Of a stretch of DNA of 39,093 nt, positions 21,284 through 29,838 are shown in pieces. The translations under genes were made by a program, and so were the position numbers. The notes below the pieces were generated by a model. It was not told the DNA's origin, made no database searches, and was given only the letters and a program-made list of their open reading frames with translations. The DNA is from a virus. The stretch spans positions 1-39,093 of the IMG/VR virus record IMGVR_UViG_3300037104_000277. One strand, given 5' to 3'. Every line of letters starts with the position of its first letter. Positions within the stretch are counted from its first letter, which is position 1.

Positions 21284-22894
21284 ATGAGACTAAGCATCTA
21301 TCGGCAGTCAATGGTTGAGAAACCGCAAGCGTCAGTTCGCCGTCCACCGCCGCAAGTTGCGGCATTCATGGACACCGTGAACAAGAAAGCTCTTCGGATT
21401 TACGAGGCGGCAGTATCGAACAACCTCAATCTCGATTTTCCAATCGACATCGGAAGCGCGAACGCTCAAGTCTTCACCAGCATATGGGCCGGACGAGCAA
21501 GGGCGCGCACGCTCGAACGCGACAACCCATACGCTTTCGCGATCCTGCAAAGTTACCAAAATAACGTCTGCGGCGATGACCCATTCAGACTGGAAATGAA
21601 TATTGGCCATTACGACGCGCAAGATAAATGGGTCAAACACCAAAAGGAAAATCGGATGATTGAGCAGGCGTGGAAGGAGGCTCAGTTTCCAGAGAATTGC
21701 ACTGCGTCTCGTGATGTGTCCCGGCTTGAGTTGGACTGCCAGGTGATTCTCTCGATGATTCGAGACGCGGGATACATCGCCGAACATATCAACGCTTTTC
21801 CGAAAAACAAATTCCATTACGCTTTGCGCTGTTGGGAAATCGACCGTCTTGACCATTGGTGGAACGGGGTAAACGAGATCACTGGGAACCAAATCAAACA
21901 CTCAATCGAGCTTGACGAATTCGGAGGGCCGGTGGGTTATTGGCTGCTGACTACTCACCCGGGAGACATCTATACTTCGATGGCTCAAAAGCAGAAGTAT
22001 CGCCGCTACGTTCCAGCCGAAGATTTGATCGTGTTCCACGACCTGCGGAGCCGTGCCGAACAACTGATTTCTATGCCGCGCTTTTCGAGCATTATCCAGC
22101 GGTTACACCGAATGGATCAATTCGATATTGCCCACGTCACAGCCGCTGTTTGGTCTGCCTGCAAGCCACTCTTCATTATCAAAAAGTTTCCTACCGCGAT
22201 GGAATATTTACCGGAGTCGGTCAAGGCCGCGATGGTGGATGTGGATAAAATCCAGAATGAAAGCAAACTTTCACCAGGAGAAACTGAGTCTCTGAATTAT
22301 GGTGAAGAGCCTTACCTGGTCGATCCTAAGTTTCCAGTTGAGGCCGCGGCCGCATTCAAAAAGGAGCATCTCAGGGCCGCAGCGGCTGGCAGCGGCGCTG
22401 CCTATCACGTCATTGCCAACGACCTGGAGAGTGTAAACTTTTCAAGCGGGAGACTTGGGCTTGAAGAATTCAGGACTGGATGCAAAATCATTCAGCGGCA
22501 TTTCATACTGTCCTTCCGCAGAAAACATTTCAACGAGTGGCTGCGAAACGCTCTGACATTTGGCACAATCAATCTTCCAATCTCTCGGCTGGAAGAGTTT
22601 CAACTGGCCGCAAATTTCCACGGCAGGCGATGGCCGTATATGCAGCCGCTCCAGGACGCGCAAGCGGACGCTGTGCTCCTAAAGAATAGGCTGGCAAGCC
22701 GGGACAGTCTCCTGTCTGAAAGCGACCGTGGCGGCGATTACCAGCAAGTCGCGTCTGAACTTGAGGCGGATAATGACACAGATAAAATTCACAATCTTGA
22801 CCCATTCGACCCCGATGGAATCCAAGCCGGAAAAGATTCCGGAGACGAAACCACGGTCGAAGAAACGCCTGCCGAAAAACTCGGAAAGACTTGA
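21284..22894 (+). CDS. Portal protein, lambda gpB type
   Basis: From ATG 21284 the product has 536 residues. ARARTLERDNPYAFAILQSY and NNVCGDDPFRLEM near the N-terminus, and ADLIVFHDLRSRAEQL-like text (AEDLIVFHDLRSRAEQLISM) with IQRLHRMDQF in the centre, match lambda-family portals. The dodecamer forms the DNA entry channel and terminase dock. The C-terminus (about 480-536) is acidic and disordered. TTG 21275 in the same frame is less likely than ATG 21284, which lies two bases after the connector stop. Confidence 0.85.
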   Translation: MRLSIYRQSMVEKPQASVRRPPPQVAAFMDTVNKKALRIYEAAVSNNLNLDFPIDIGSANAQVFTSIWAGRARARTLERDNPYAFAILQSYQNNVCGDDPFRLEMNIGHYDAQDKWVKHQKENRMIEQAWKEAQFPENCTASRDVSRLELDCQVILSMIRDAGYIAEHINAFPKNKFHYALRCWEIDRLDHWWNGVNEITGNQIKHSIELDEFGGPVGYWLLTTHPGDIYTSMAQKQKYRRYVPAEDLIVFHDLRSRAEQLISMPRFSSIIQRLHRMDQFDIAHVTAAVWSACKPLFIIKKFPTAMEYLPESVKAAMVDVDKIQNESKLSPGETESLNYGEEPYLVDPKFPVEAAAAFKKEHLRAAAAGSGAAYHVIANDLESVNFSSGRLGLEEFRTGCKIIQRHFILSFRRKHFNEWLRNALTFGTINLPISRLEEFQLAANFHGRRWPYMQPLQDAQADAVLLKNRLASRDSLLSESDRGGDYQQVASELEADNDTDKIHNLDPFDPDGIQAGKDSGDETTVEETPAEKLGKT

Positions 22895-22933
22895 TGCGAA
22901 CGGAAGACCAGTTCGGATCACTCGATAATTTAC

Positions 22934-22981
22934 CCGGCTAATTCATAACCACCAGCGGATGGTGGGGTGGTTAGTTGCCGG
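22934..22981 (+). promoter_or_regulatory. Hairpin leader upstream of capsid gene
   Basis: In the 184-bp gap before the capsid gene, AACCACC (22947-22953) pairs with GGTGGTT (22966-22972), and outer CCGGC (22934-22938) pairs with GCCGG (22977-22981). CCACC can also pair with GGTGG at 22961-22965, so two alternative stems exist. There is no T tract. It could stabilise or regulate the capsid message. The rest of the gap repeats similar CCACC and CCAGCGG(A/T) words without a gene. Confidence 0.5.
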
Positions 22982-23078
22982 GGCCGTATAACCAGCGGTG
23001 ATGTTGGCTAACCACCGAACTTAACGTTGCGCGCGACAACGAATCCGCAATCGCGCGTTGACTTTTTGCGGTTTGCAA

Positions 23079-25025
23079 ATGGCAGACCAAAATAAAGGGC
23101 TTTCCAGATCGTTCAAAGTCGAACGAAATAAAATCGACGTTGAAAAACGGACAATTGAACTTTCGTTTGCATCCGAAACACCCATTGAACGTTGGGGAGA
23201 GAACGAAGTCCTTGGACACAGCGCCGGGGAATACGACTTCTCCCGAATCAAAGACGGGACACATCCTCTTCTGTTGGGCCATTCCGAACAAGACCCAAAC
23301 TCTCAAATAGGAGTGGTGGAATCCGCTGAAGTGAGAGACGGAAAGAGCCGGGCGATTGTCAGGTTCTCGAAGCGTAAAGACGCGGACGAAGTATTCCAGG
23401 ACGTGATTGACGGAATTCGTCAGAACATTTCAGTTGGTTATGACCGGACAGGAATAGTTTCCTCCGTCAAAGACAAAGATACGAATGCGGTGACGACTCG
23501 TTATCGTTGGATGCCGATCCACATCGCAATCGTTCCCGTTCCCGCCGATACCGCCGTGGGGGTTGGCAGGGGAAGAGTTGACTCCCCACAAAAACCGAAC
23601 GCAGACGAACAATCGAAAAATAATATGCCCGACGCTCCTAATACTTTGACCGTTGACGAGCCGAAAATCCGGCTCGATGAACGAGGGAAAGCTTTCGCCG
23701 AAGACCGAAATCGCGCGAAGGAAATCACCGATCTGAGCGATGAACTCGCGAAGAAACACGGCGCAAAAAACGACGGCACTCTGGAGACTGACATCCGCAA
23801 GCTGCAATCCGAGGCTATCGCGACCGGAATGAGCAAGGGTGATTTTCAACTTCGAGCGCTGACACTTGTCACCAATGCGACGCCGGCGAAACCTATCCTG
23901 CTCCGCGACATCGACCACGATGGGGCGAAGAAATACAGTCTTATGCGCGGAATCCAGTTTGCTCTGGCCGCGCGGGAAAAAGGCGGAGCGTCTGTCCCAT
24001 CCGAAAAAGACTGCTACGAGGGTGAGATGCACGCCGAGGTCATGCGCATCGCGAAGCAGCGCGGGGGACTTGGGTTTGACCCCGGCCCTGGATTCCAGGT
24101 GCCCGCCGATGCTCCGATGCGCTCGCACACTCCCGGAGGATCGCGCGCTCAGTTCATGCGCGACGTGAGTTCTCAAGCGGGTATCTTCGCTCAAGGTGGC
24201 GCATTCATCCCGACCGAGTTGCGCCTGCCTATTATCGAGCTGCTGCGCAACAAGGAGATTCTTTCTGAACTCGGAATCTTCACGATGGCTGGCCTGCAAG
24301 GCCCCATCGTCATTCCCCGGCAGACTGCCGCCGCGACCGCCTACAGCGTGCCCGAAATTGGTCAGCTTGCCGATACCGGCCAGTTGCTCGACCAAATCAC
24401 CCTGACTCCGCATCGTGTCGGTGCGACTCAGAAATACAGTCGCTTGTTTGTGATGCAATCATCGCCTGATGCGGAAGCGTTTCTGCGCGACGATTTGCTG
24501 ACTGTGATCGGACTGAAATGGGACTTTCATGGAATCGCCGGGCAGGGTGCGGGCGACGAACCACTTGGCCTGTTTAACAGCCCCGGCATCGGCTCAATTG
24601 TGCTCGGAGGTTCTCCGACCTACGCGCAAATGGTTGCGATGGAAACCGCAATCCGCAACGCGAACGTGCGCGATCCGCTGGCCTACATCTCAACGCCGAA
24701 CACTAAGGGCAATATGAAGGTCCAGGCGGAAGTGCTCGCCACCGCGACTACCACTATTTCCGGCGCTCAGAATGCGCTCTGGAAGCCGAACGACACCGTC
24801 AACAGCTATCCCGCGCATGAAACGAATCAGGTCCCGTTCAACAAGATCGCGCTCGGCGCGTGGCGGAATCTCATTCGCGGAATCTGGGGTGGAATGACTG
24901 TGATCGTCGATGTGTTCACATCGGCCACCACGGACCAAGTGCGGATCACGTTCAACACCTACGGAGACTATGCGCTACGGCACCCGCAGGCTTTCGTTGT
25001 CAGCGCCGATGCTGGCAATCAATAA
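23079..25025 (+). CDS. Fused HK97-type prohead protease and major capsid protein
   Basis: The 648-residue polyprotein starts with a U35/HK97 maturation protease domain (about 10-165): LLLGHS (His68) and QNISVGY (Ser118) are the expected catalytic residues, and WMPIHIAIVPVPAD the closing strand. A charged helical scaffold-like linker follows (about 180-290). The C-terminal part is an HK97-fold major capsid protein (YSVPEIGQLADTGQL, LRDDLLTVIGLKWDF, NPLGLFN-like EPLGLFNSPG). Self-cleavage would release the shell protein. ATG 23079 is preferred to TTG 23058. Protease, scaffold and shell are usually separate genes, and here the fusion follows a lambda-type terminase and portal. Confidence 0.9.
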   Translation: MADQNKGLSRSFKVERNKIDVEKRTIELSFASETPIERWGENEVLGHSAGEYDFSRIKDGTHPLLLGHSEQDPNSQIGVVESAEVRDGKSRAIVRFSKRKDADEVFQDVIDGIRQNISVGYDRTGIVSSVKDKDTNAVTTRYRWMPIHIAIVPVPADTAVGVGRGRVDSPQKPNADEQSKNNMPDAPNTLTVDEPKIRLDERGKAFAEDRNRAKEITDLSDELAKKHGAKNDGTLETDIRKLQSEAIATGMSKGDFQLRALTLVTNATPAKPILLRDIDHDGAKKYSLMRGIQFALAAREKGGASVPSEKDCYEGEMHAEVMRIAKQRGGLGFDPGPGFQVPADAPMRSHTPGGSRAQFMRDVSSQAGIFAQGGAFIPTELRLPIIELLRNKEILSELGIFTMAGLQGPIVIPRQTAAATAYSVPEIGQLADTGQLLDQITLTPHRVGATQKYSRLFVMQSSPDAEAFLRDDLLTVIGLKWDFHGIAGQGAGDEPLGLFNSPGIGSIVLGGSPTYAQMVAMETAIRNANVRDPLAYISTPNTKGNMKVQAEVLATATTTISGAQNALWKPNDTVNSYPAHETNQVPFNKIALGAWRNLIRGIWGGMTVIVDVFTSATTDQVRITFNTYGDYALRHPQAFVVSADAGNQ

Positions 25026-25057
25026 TCGAAACAGACTCTAACACTCTCGAAAATAAT

Positions 25058-25672
25058 ATGAGACTCAAAACCATTTTGCGGGTTGCGGTAATCGCAAGCC
25101 TTGCCATCACCCCGGCTCTGTTTGCGCAGAACGGATTCGACATGTTCGGAATTCCCCGCGCCGTAGTGCTGAGTGGGGGAACCGCACTGGATGGAGCCGT
25201 CACGGTGTCCAACAACCCAGTTGATATTCGCGTGTTCAACGGAATCGCGTCCATCATCGCCGTCAGTGCGACGAATGGAGCGTCTGGTGTTGTTGGCGCC
25301 ACCACGCTCAAAATCACCACGGGCAGCGACCTGACTAATTGGACTGCGATCACGAACCTTGCCATCACGACCGCATCTTCGCTCACCGCGACGAACGGCA
25401 TGTATGGAAACACTAATCTGATCGCGACAAACTCGTGGTTGCTGCCGGGCGTAATCACATATCCTACGGCTTACTCCGCTGGATTTTCGACCCCCTACAT
25501 GGCGCCGGCGCAATTCACAAACACTACGGTCACATTGGCCGACAATAGTCCTGTCGCGATTGGCTTCCCAATAGAGAACGCGGGGAGATATATCCGCGCG
25601 CAGTGGACGACGACTGGAACCACCACCAACACCGGAACGGCGATTCTGCTGGGCCGCGCGAATTTCCCCTGA
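25058..25672 (+). CDS. Exported protein next to the capsid gene
   Basis: The 204-residue product begins with a strong Sec signal peptide (MRLKTILRVAVIASLAIT, cleavage expected after FA before QNGF). The mature part is Thr/Asn/Ala-rich and predicted all-beta (TTLKITTGSDLTNWTAITN). The place directly after the capsid gene would fit a decoration protein, but a cytoplasmic decoration protein should not have a signal peptide. It could coat released virions, act in the periplasm, or keep the hydrophobic end as an anchor. Function unknown. The frame is open further upstream, but overlaps the capsid gene. Confidence 0.6.
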   Translation: MRLKTILRVAVIASLAITPALFAQNGFDMFGIPRAVVLSGGTALDGAVTVSNNPVDIRVFNGIASIIAVSATNGASGVVGATTLKITTGSDLTNWTAITNLAITTASSLTATNGMYGNTNLIATNSWLLPGVITYPTAYSAGFSTPYMAPAQFTNTTVTLADNSPVAIGFPIENAGRYIRAQWTTTGTTTNTGTAILLGRANFP

Positions 25673-25706
25673 AACAAACCCACATCAACACAACCAAATT
25701 GATATT

Positions 25707-26063
25707 ATGGACTTAATCGCAAAACGAGATTTTGCTCTTGTCAAACCACTGCGCGGCATTCTTAAGATCGCCGACGCGAGACATCCCGACCATGTGCATA
25801 AAGGGGCGACGTTCAGCCTCGGAACCGCAAAAACATTCCAGGGTTTGCGCGAAGAAAACGCCGCGCTTGCTCAGACTGTTTCCGTCCTGGACTACGCCGG
25901 CTGCATCGCTGATGCGACCGATGAAAAGGCTGTAAAGGCCATCAAGGAAGAGATTGCCATTGAGGCTCGCCGAGTTGAGAAGCTCTCCAAGAAATCCGAC
26001 AACTCCGAAATGGCCGCTCTGACCGAACAACTCACGGCCCTGCTGGCCAAAGCCGCGAAGTAA
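25707..26063 (+). CDS. Hypothetical head/neck protein
   Basis: The 118-residue protein has a beta-rich first half (DFALVKPLRGILKIADA, ... HKGATFSLG) and a helical, coiled-coil-like second half (AIKEEIAIEARRVEKLSKKS, LTEQLTALLAKAA). It lies where head-completion genes are found. It is followed by a terminator-like hairpin, so the capsid transcript may partly end here. No family recognised. Confidence 0.6.
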   Translation: MDLIAKRDFALVKPLRGILKIADARHPDHVHKGATFSLGTAKTFQGLREENAALAQTVSVLDYAGCIADATDEKAVKAIKEEIAIEARRVEKLSKKSDNSEMAALTEQLTALLAKAAK

Positions 26064-26081
26064 ACTTTTTGGGTTGGTTGC

Positions 26082-26116
26082 ACCGCCGCGGCTACGAGTT
26101 GGCCTCGGCGGTTTTT
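26082..26116 (+). terminator. Rho-independent terminator-like hairpin after capsid genes
   Basis: ACCGCCG (26082-26088) pairs with CGGCGGT (26106-26112) around a 17-nt loop that has a further GGC/GCC pairing, and is followed by TTTTT. The next gene starts four bases later. It could reduce readthrough from the abundant capsid message into tail genes. Confidence 0.6.
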
Positions 26117-26120
26117 CATT

Positions 26121-26474
26121 ATGAGCGATTTCCAGGCACACGCACAGGCCCTGGCAGACTTCCAGGCGCGTCAGGGCGATGACTGCCCTTACTTCCTATG
26201 GGGAGGAAAGAAGTGCCAAGCAATCCCCGGGACGGCGCAGCGAAGGGCAGACCTATCCCCCGGCGGATTCCAGCTAAATGCAGACCTGCAATTCGAGTGC
26301 TTGGTGGCGCCGATGCTTACGCCGGCTGTTTCCGAAGTATCGGCTCTGAAATCCGCGCTTCTCACAACCACGATCAAATATCTTGAAGACGCCTATAAGG
26401 TTGATGCGGTTGGAATTCGGATGGGTGGACTGGTGATAAGGATCGAGTGTAGCTCAATCGATCAAAATGCCTGA
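26121..26474 (+). CDS. Hypothetical head-tail joining-region protein
   Basis: The 117-residue protein contains CPYFLWGGKKCQAIPGTAQR, strands (FQLNADLQFECLVAP) and a terminal KYLEDAYKVDAVGIRMGGL. Position between capsid and tail genes suggests a completion or stopper protein. No family recognised. It overlaps the next gene by 8 bp. Confidence 0.55.
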   Translation: MSDFQAHAQALADFQARQGDDCPYFLWGGKKCQAIPGTAQRRADLSPGGFQLNADLQFECLVAPMLTPAVSEVSALKSALLTTTIKYLEDAYKVDAVGIRMGGLVIRIECSSIDQNA

Positions 26475-27309
26475 CTCGCTGGACATTAAAATTGATGCGT
26501 CTGGACTTAATGCTGGGATTGTGGAGGCTTCGGTTTATTCCAAGCGCAGCTTGGCGGAAATCTGCAACACATGCGGATATTGGATCGCTGTAAATGCAAA
26601 GGCAAAAACCCCATTCGTTACCGCAGATAAAGTTGACCAGCAACTCCACATTATCAAAACATCGGAACAGCAAATCAGCGTAAGGACGGGCAAGACTCTA
26701 AAAAAGACGATTACAAGATATTCGTCCAGCAGTGCAGCAAGTGGAAAAGTGGCTGTGACAACGGGAGGAAAAACACGGGCAGTCCCGTTCGCCGCCCTCA
26801 TTGTTGCTGCCCGCGCAAAACAAGACTCGAAATACAACGCCTCAACCAATTCCAGATATGCGCTTGCAAAGAATCCATTCAAAGGACTTACTCGCGGACT
26901 TGGCCGGCAGAAGATGGCTGCACTTGTTGAGAGCATGACGAACTCCAGACACTCATCTGGAAGTTTTCTTAAATCCAGTTTGGTGCCAATTGTCCAGGCG
27001 CTAGAAAGTTTCACAAAACAGAAGTTCTCAAAAGGTGGTTCGTCTCCAAATGAAGCACAAAGGCAATATTACAACACCGGATTGGGCAGGGCCAGTCCGG
27101 CGTCGGACGGATGGTCGTGCTCTTGTGAACTCCTAGATGAATTGGGAATGCAAGGAGTGAACTCAGCTAGTCACAACAAGGCTCTAACAACTATTCTTGG
27201 CCCGATTTTCACATCCACGGTTCAGCACGAGGGAGAAGTCCAGGCTAAATATGCGCTGGATCATTACGAAAAAGAATTGTCAGATCGCGTAAACAAGTTC
27301 CTGAGTTGA
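26467..27309 (+). CDS. Hypothetical minor head/tail protein (gpZ-like position)
   Basis: The 280-residue protein opens LDIKIDASGLNAGIVEASVY, with an NAKAKTPFVTADK segment that resembles minor tail/neck proteins of the gpZ or HK97 gp10 type. Next comes a long basic Ser/Lys-rich middle and a helical end (HYEKELSDRVNKFL). It may be a tail-completion protein; the link is weak and positional. Confidence 0.45.
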   Translation: MPDSLDIKIDASGLNAGIVEASVYSKRSLAEICNTCGYWIAVNAKAKTPFVTADKVDQQLHIIKTSEQQISVRTGKTLKKTITRYSSSSAASGKVAVTTGGKTRAVPFAALIVAARAKQDSKYNASTNSRYALAKNPFKGLTRGLGRQKMAALVESMTNSRHSSGSFLKSSLVPIVQALESFTKQKFSKGGSSPNEAQRQYYNTGLGRASPASDGWSCSCELLDELGMQGVNSASHNKALTTILGPIFTSTVQHEGEVQAKYALDHYEKELSDRVNKFLS

Positions 27310-27325
27310 CAATTCCCAAATTCTG

Positions 27326-27886
27326 ATGGCCGCACAATTCAACAACGTCCGATCAAAACTAAATCGCGCAATAGCGGCGTATCTGGTTTCGGTTGGTTGC
27401 GGTGGAGTCGATGACGTGCTGCCGGCGAATGTCCGCACCTTCAAGACATACCCAAACACTCTCGTGCGGGCAACCATGAGCACACCCGATCCACCGCTAA
27501 CAGGTGTAAGGGAGGTTACAGTCCACATCTCAATCAAAGGCACTGCCACCGAATACCCAAATGAACCAAACCCAGGTACATCCCGTGTAGCTTTTGATGA
27601 TCGTGTGGCACAGACATATGACGCGCTGATGCAATCAGACGATGGAGAGACGCTCCGAGCAACCGCAGAGGCGATCACTGAATCGGGCAGGGCATTGGCT
27701 GTAGCGGTGGACGATAGCGCGGATGCCGTTCTGTGTGCGCAGAACAATTCCGACATGTTGGATTTCACTTGCTCCGCGTGGTATGACATGGGTGAGGGAG
27801 AAGGAGATGGAACAAGCGCGGAGGGGACGTCTTGGGAAGAGGTGCTGATTTTCAAAGCTCGCTGTTCACCGTCAAACGTAGATTGA
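27326..27886 (+). CDS. Tail-terminator-like protein (positional)
   Basis: The 186-residue protein has an N-terminal helix (VRSKLNRAIAAYLVSVGC), a strand region (VREVTVHISIKG) and a regular helix (VAQTYDALMQSDD), broadly like gpU-type tail terminators that bind a tail tube end. It comes right before the tube-region genes. The C-terminus is acidic. Confidence in the specific role is low. Confidence 0.45.
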   Translation: MAAQFNNVRSKLNRAIAAYLVSVGCGGVDDVLPANVRTFKTYPNTLVRATMSTPDPPLTGVREVTVHISIKGTATEYPNEPNPGTSRVAFDDRVAQTYDALMQSDDGETLRATAEAITESGRALAVAVDDSADAVLCAQNNSDMLDFTCSAWYDMGEGEGDGTSAEGTSWEEVLIFKARCSPSNVD

Positions 27887-27890
27887 TTTT

Positions 27891-28262
27891 ATGGCCGACA
27901 TTCCAGCCCCACAGAGCATATCTGTAAAAGTTGATCCTGGCGCTCAGACACCAATAAAAGTTCCAGTGTCCAAGCTCCCAGCGAAGCTGATTGCAGCAAT
28001 GAAGCAAACGCAGAAGCCGAAGCAGGGAAAGCCGGACGGTTGGTGGAACCTATCCGATTTCTCCGGCACGTTGCCTGGCCTGCTTTCGTTTATCGATGCG
28101 GCTAAAGACATTCCAGACCACTGGAAAATCGCAATCAAAGCGGACGCGCAAGCAGCCTCGGCAGCCGGCTCGAATTTTTTCTACCTGGACGCTCACTACC
28201 ACATCGACCGAAACCGAACGCTGCATTACAGCCTTCAACCCACCACCGCAAAGTTGACTTAA
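27891..28262 (+). CDS. Hypothetical tail-region protein
   Basis: This 123-residue protein has a Pro/Lys-rich start (VDPGAQTPIKVPVSKLPAKL), a conserved-looking WWNLSDFSGTLPGLL segment and a terminal strand pair (FFYLDAHYHIDRNRTLHYSL). No family recognised. It lies four bases after the previous stop and 13 before the next start. Confidence 0.55.
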   Translation: MADIPAPQSISVKVDPGAQTPIKVPVSKLPAKLIAAMKQTQKPKQGKPDGWWNLSDFSGTLPGLLSFIDAAKDIPDHWKIAIKADAQAASAAGSNFFYLDAHYHIDRNRTLHYSLQPTTAKLT

Positions 28263-28275
28263 TCCAATTTTCGAT

Positions 28276-28791
28276 ATGGCAGACGAAATCAAGACTCCTG
28301 AAAAAACCGAAAAGCAAAAAGCGATTCAAGCTTACCACGATGCCGCAACTCCCGAGGCGAAGGCTGAGGCGGTTGAAAAGTATCCGGTTTTGAAAACACT
28401 TTTCGCGCACATCAACCACGCGAAATCCGTTGTCGGTCTGTTGGTGATGTTCTTTGCGCTCGCGGCCAACGGCCAGACTCTCTTCATCGGCTCTCCCGCC
28501 ACAGTGTCACCGGGGACAACCAATACCGGATGGTTCGCAATCGGTTCAGTTCCGATGCCGATCAATACCTATCAGATTTACAGTGGTGGAATACCAACAA
28601 CGAACACGTTCAGCGGGACTCTGCAAATCGGTTTTGACGGAACCAACGGCATTCCAGTCTCGATTTACTGGCCCAGTTCAACCAACGCGCACACGGATGT
28701 TTTCAATCCGGCTGCAAGCAACGTGACGATCTATGCGCGCTGGGTCATAACCACAACGAACGCGGTTCAACTCTCCGGCACCTACAAATAA
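28276..28791 (+). CDS. Protein with internal signal-like segment
   Basis: The 171-residue product has a charged, helical 48-residue N-terminus (KTPEKTEKQKAIQAYHDAAT), then a hydrophobic segment SVVGLLVMFFALAANGQ that reads like a Sec signal peptide ending before QTLF, and a beta-rich Thr/Asn/Gly C-terminal domain resembling the mature part of the exported protein at 25058. It could be a membrane-spanning protein, or an in-frame ATG at 28447 could give a short exported form. Function unknown; it lies between tail genes. Confidence 0.55.
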   Translation: MADEIKTPEKTEKQKAIQAYHDAATPEAKAEAVEKYPVLKTLFAHINHAKSVVGLLVMFFALAANGQTLFIGSPATVSPGTTNTGWFAIGSVPMPINTYQIYSGGIPTTNTFSGTLQIGFDGTNGIPVSIYWPSSTNAHTDVFNPAASNVTIYARWVITTTNAVQLSGTYK

Positions 28792-28792
28792 T

Positions 28793-29212
28793 ATGGCAAT
28801 CACAAAACGCGGCAAGGCAACTGTAGAAGGTATTCCCGGGTCAATTGATCTCATCGTCTATCCTGTCAAGCAATCCGGCAAGGGGACGATGAACTTCGAT
28901 GAGGAAATCATCAAAGATGAACACGGTCTTTCTGTGGCTTGGCTGGCGCGTGACACCCACTACCTGATGGATTTCGCGTTCAAGCTTCTTGGTGACACCC
29001 AGACGCACGCACTCTCCGGTGGAGTGTTCCTACAGCCATACGCCACCGTAACCCTGTCAGGATTCGACCTGCCCGCATTCAATGGCACCTACCAGAACAT
29101 TTCCGGCCAGGAGATTGATCTTGGTAATACCAAGGTTGGTGATCTGAATACCAAATTCCGCCGATACGACGATCCGACTCAGAACACTCTGAGCCAGACT
29201 GTTCCTCAGTAA
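28793..29212 (+). CDS. Probable tail tube (major tail) protein
   Basis: The 139-residue protein is compact and beta-rich, starting MAITKRGKATVEGIPG, with strand pattern and a central helix (THYLMDFAFKLLGD) of the size and order of small major tail proteins. The place two genes before the tape measure supports this. No strong motif defines the family. ATG 28793 lies one base after the previous stop. Confidence 0.5.
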   Translation: MAITKRGKATVEGIPGSIDLIVYPVKQSGKGTMNFDEEIIKDEHGLSVAWLARDTHYLMDFAFKLLGDTQTHALSGGVFLQPYATVTLSGFDLPAFNGTYQNISGQEIDLGNTKVGDLNTKFRRYDDPTQNTLSQTVPQ

Positions 29213-29217
29213 GTGTT

Positions 29218-29838
29218 ATGCACGACCTGGCGCTAGCCGACTCGGCGCGGCCTGCGCCAGTCTCAATACTCGGTTTGCCGATGCTGCCATACAGCGTCGG
29301 CCATGAGACTATTCTTCTCAGCCAGCGCAATCCCATTGTGCTGGACGGATTCGAGCAACTCTCGTTCAGCGAAAAGAGACAAGCGATAATACGCGCTGCG
29401 CTTGTATGCTACCGCACATGGGAGCAGAACAACCGCCCGGAACGAAACCTTAGGTTGTGGCTGTGGAAGATTCGCAAATCAAACTGGGCCTCTGAGATTG
29501 CTGAATTCATCAACTACAGAGTGTCCGGCTCACTGTGTCCCCCATCACCATCGCAAGCCGCCTATGAAATCGCGGCGGGTGTCCAAAATGAAGAGACTGG
29601 ACGATCTTTCGGCTCCCCTCATGCCGCATGTTTAATCGCTTTCCTTTGCCCAATTCACTCTTCACTCGGCTATGTAACTCCGTGGGATGTTCCGTTGGGG
29701 CTGGCTAATTTCCTGTATTTCTCACAACTTGAAATGGCTGGCAATGTCAGGATCAAAAACGCGCGAGAGTCTCAGGCCGAATCAGAATTAGCAGAGCATG
29801 AATCCGCTATAAAGAAGGAGCGTCAATGCCCGGATTGA
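29218..29838 (+). CDS. Tail assembly chaperone-like protein
   Basis: The 206-residue protein sits exactly between tube and tape-measure genes, the normal place of tail chaperones. The N-terminal half is helical with FSEKRQAIIRAALVCYRTWE and RNLRLWLWKIRKSNWASEIA, and the tail is charged. The usual programmed frameshift product is not evident: I found no seven-base slippery sequence near the end. The end overlaps the tape measure by 13 bp. Confidence 0.5.
   Translation: MHDLALADSARPAPVSILGLPMLPYSVGHETILLSQRNPIVLDGFEQLSFSEKRQAIIRAALVCYRTWEQNNRPERNLRLWLWKIRKSNWASEIAEFINYRVSGSLCPPSPSQAAYEIAAGVQNEETGRSFGSPHAACLIAFLCPIHSSLGYVTPWDVPLGLANFLYFSQLEMAGNVRIKNARESQAESELAEHESAIKKERQCPD

Noticed and set aside
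23430-24458. 342-residue minus-strand frame opposite the capsid fusion gene
   Set aside because: It lies fully within a well-supported gene and has no recognisable domain; a codon-bias shadow.
29700-29838. Programmed -1 frameshift in the tail chaperone gene
   Set aside because: The best candidate, a run of five A before C near 29755, is too short for a standard slippery heptamer.
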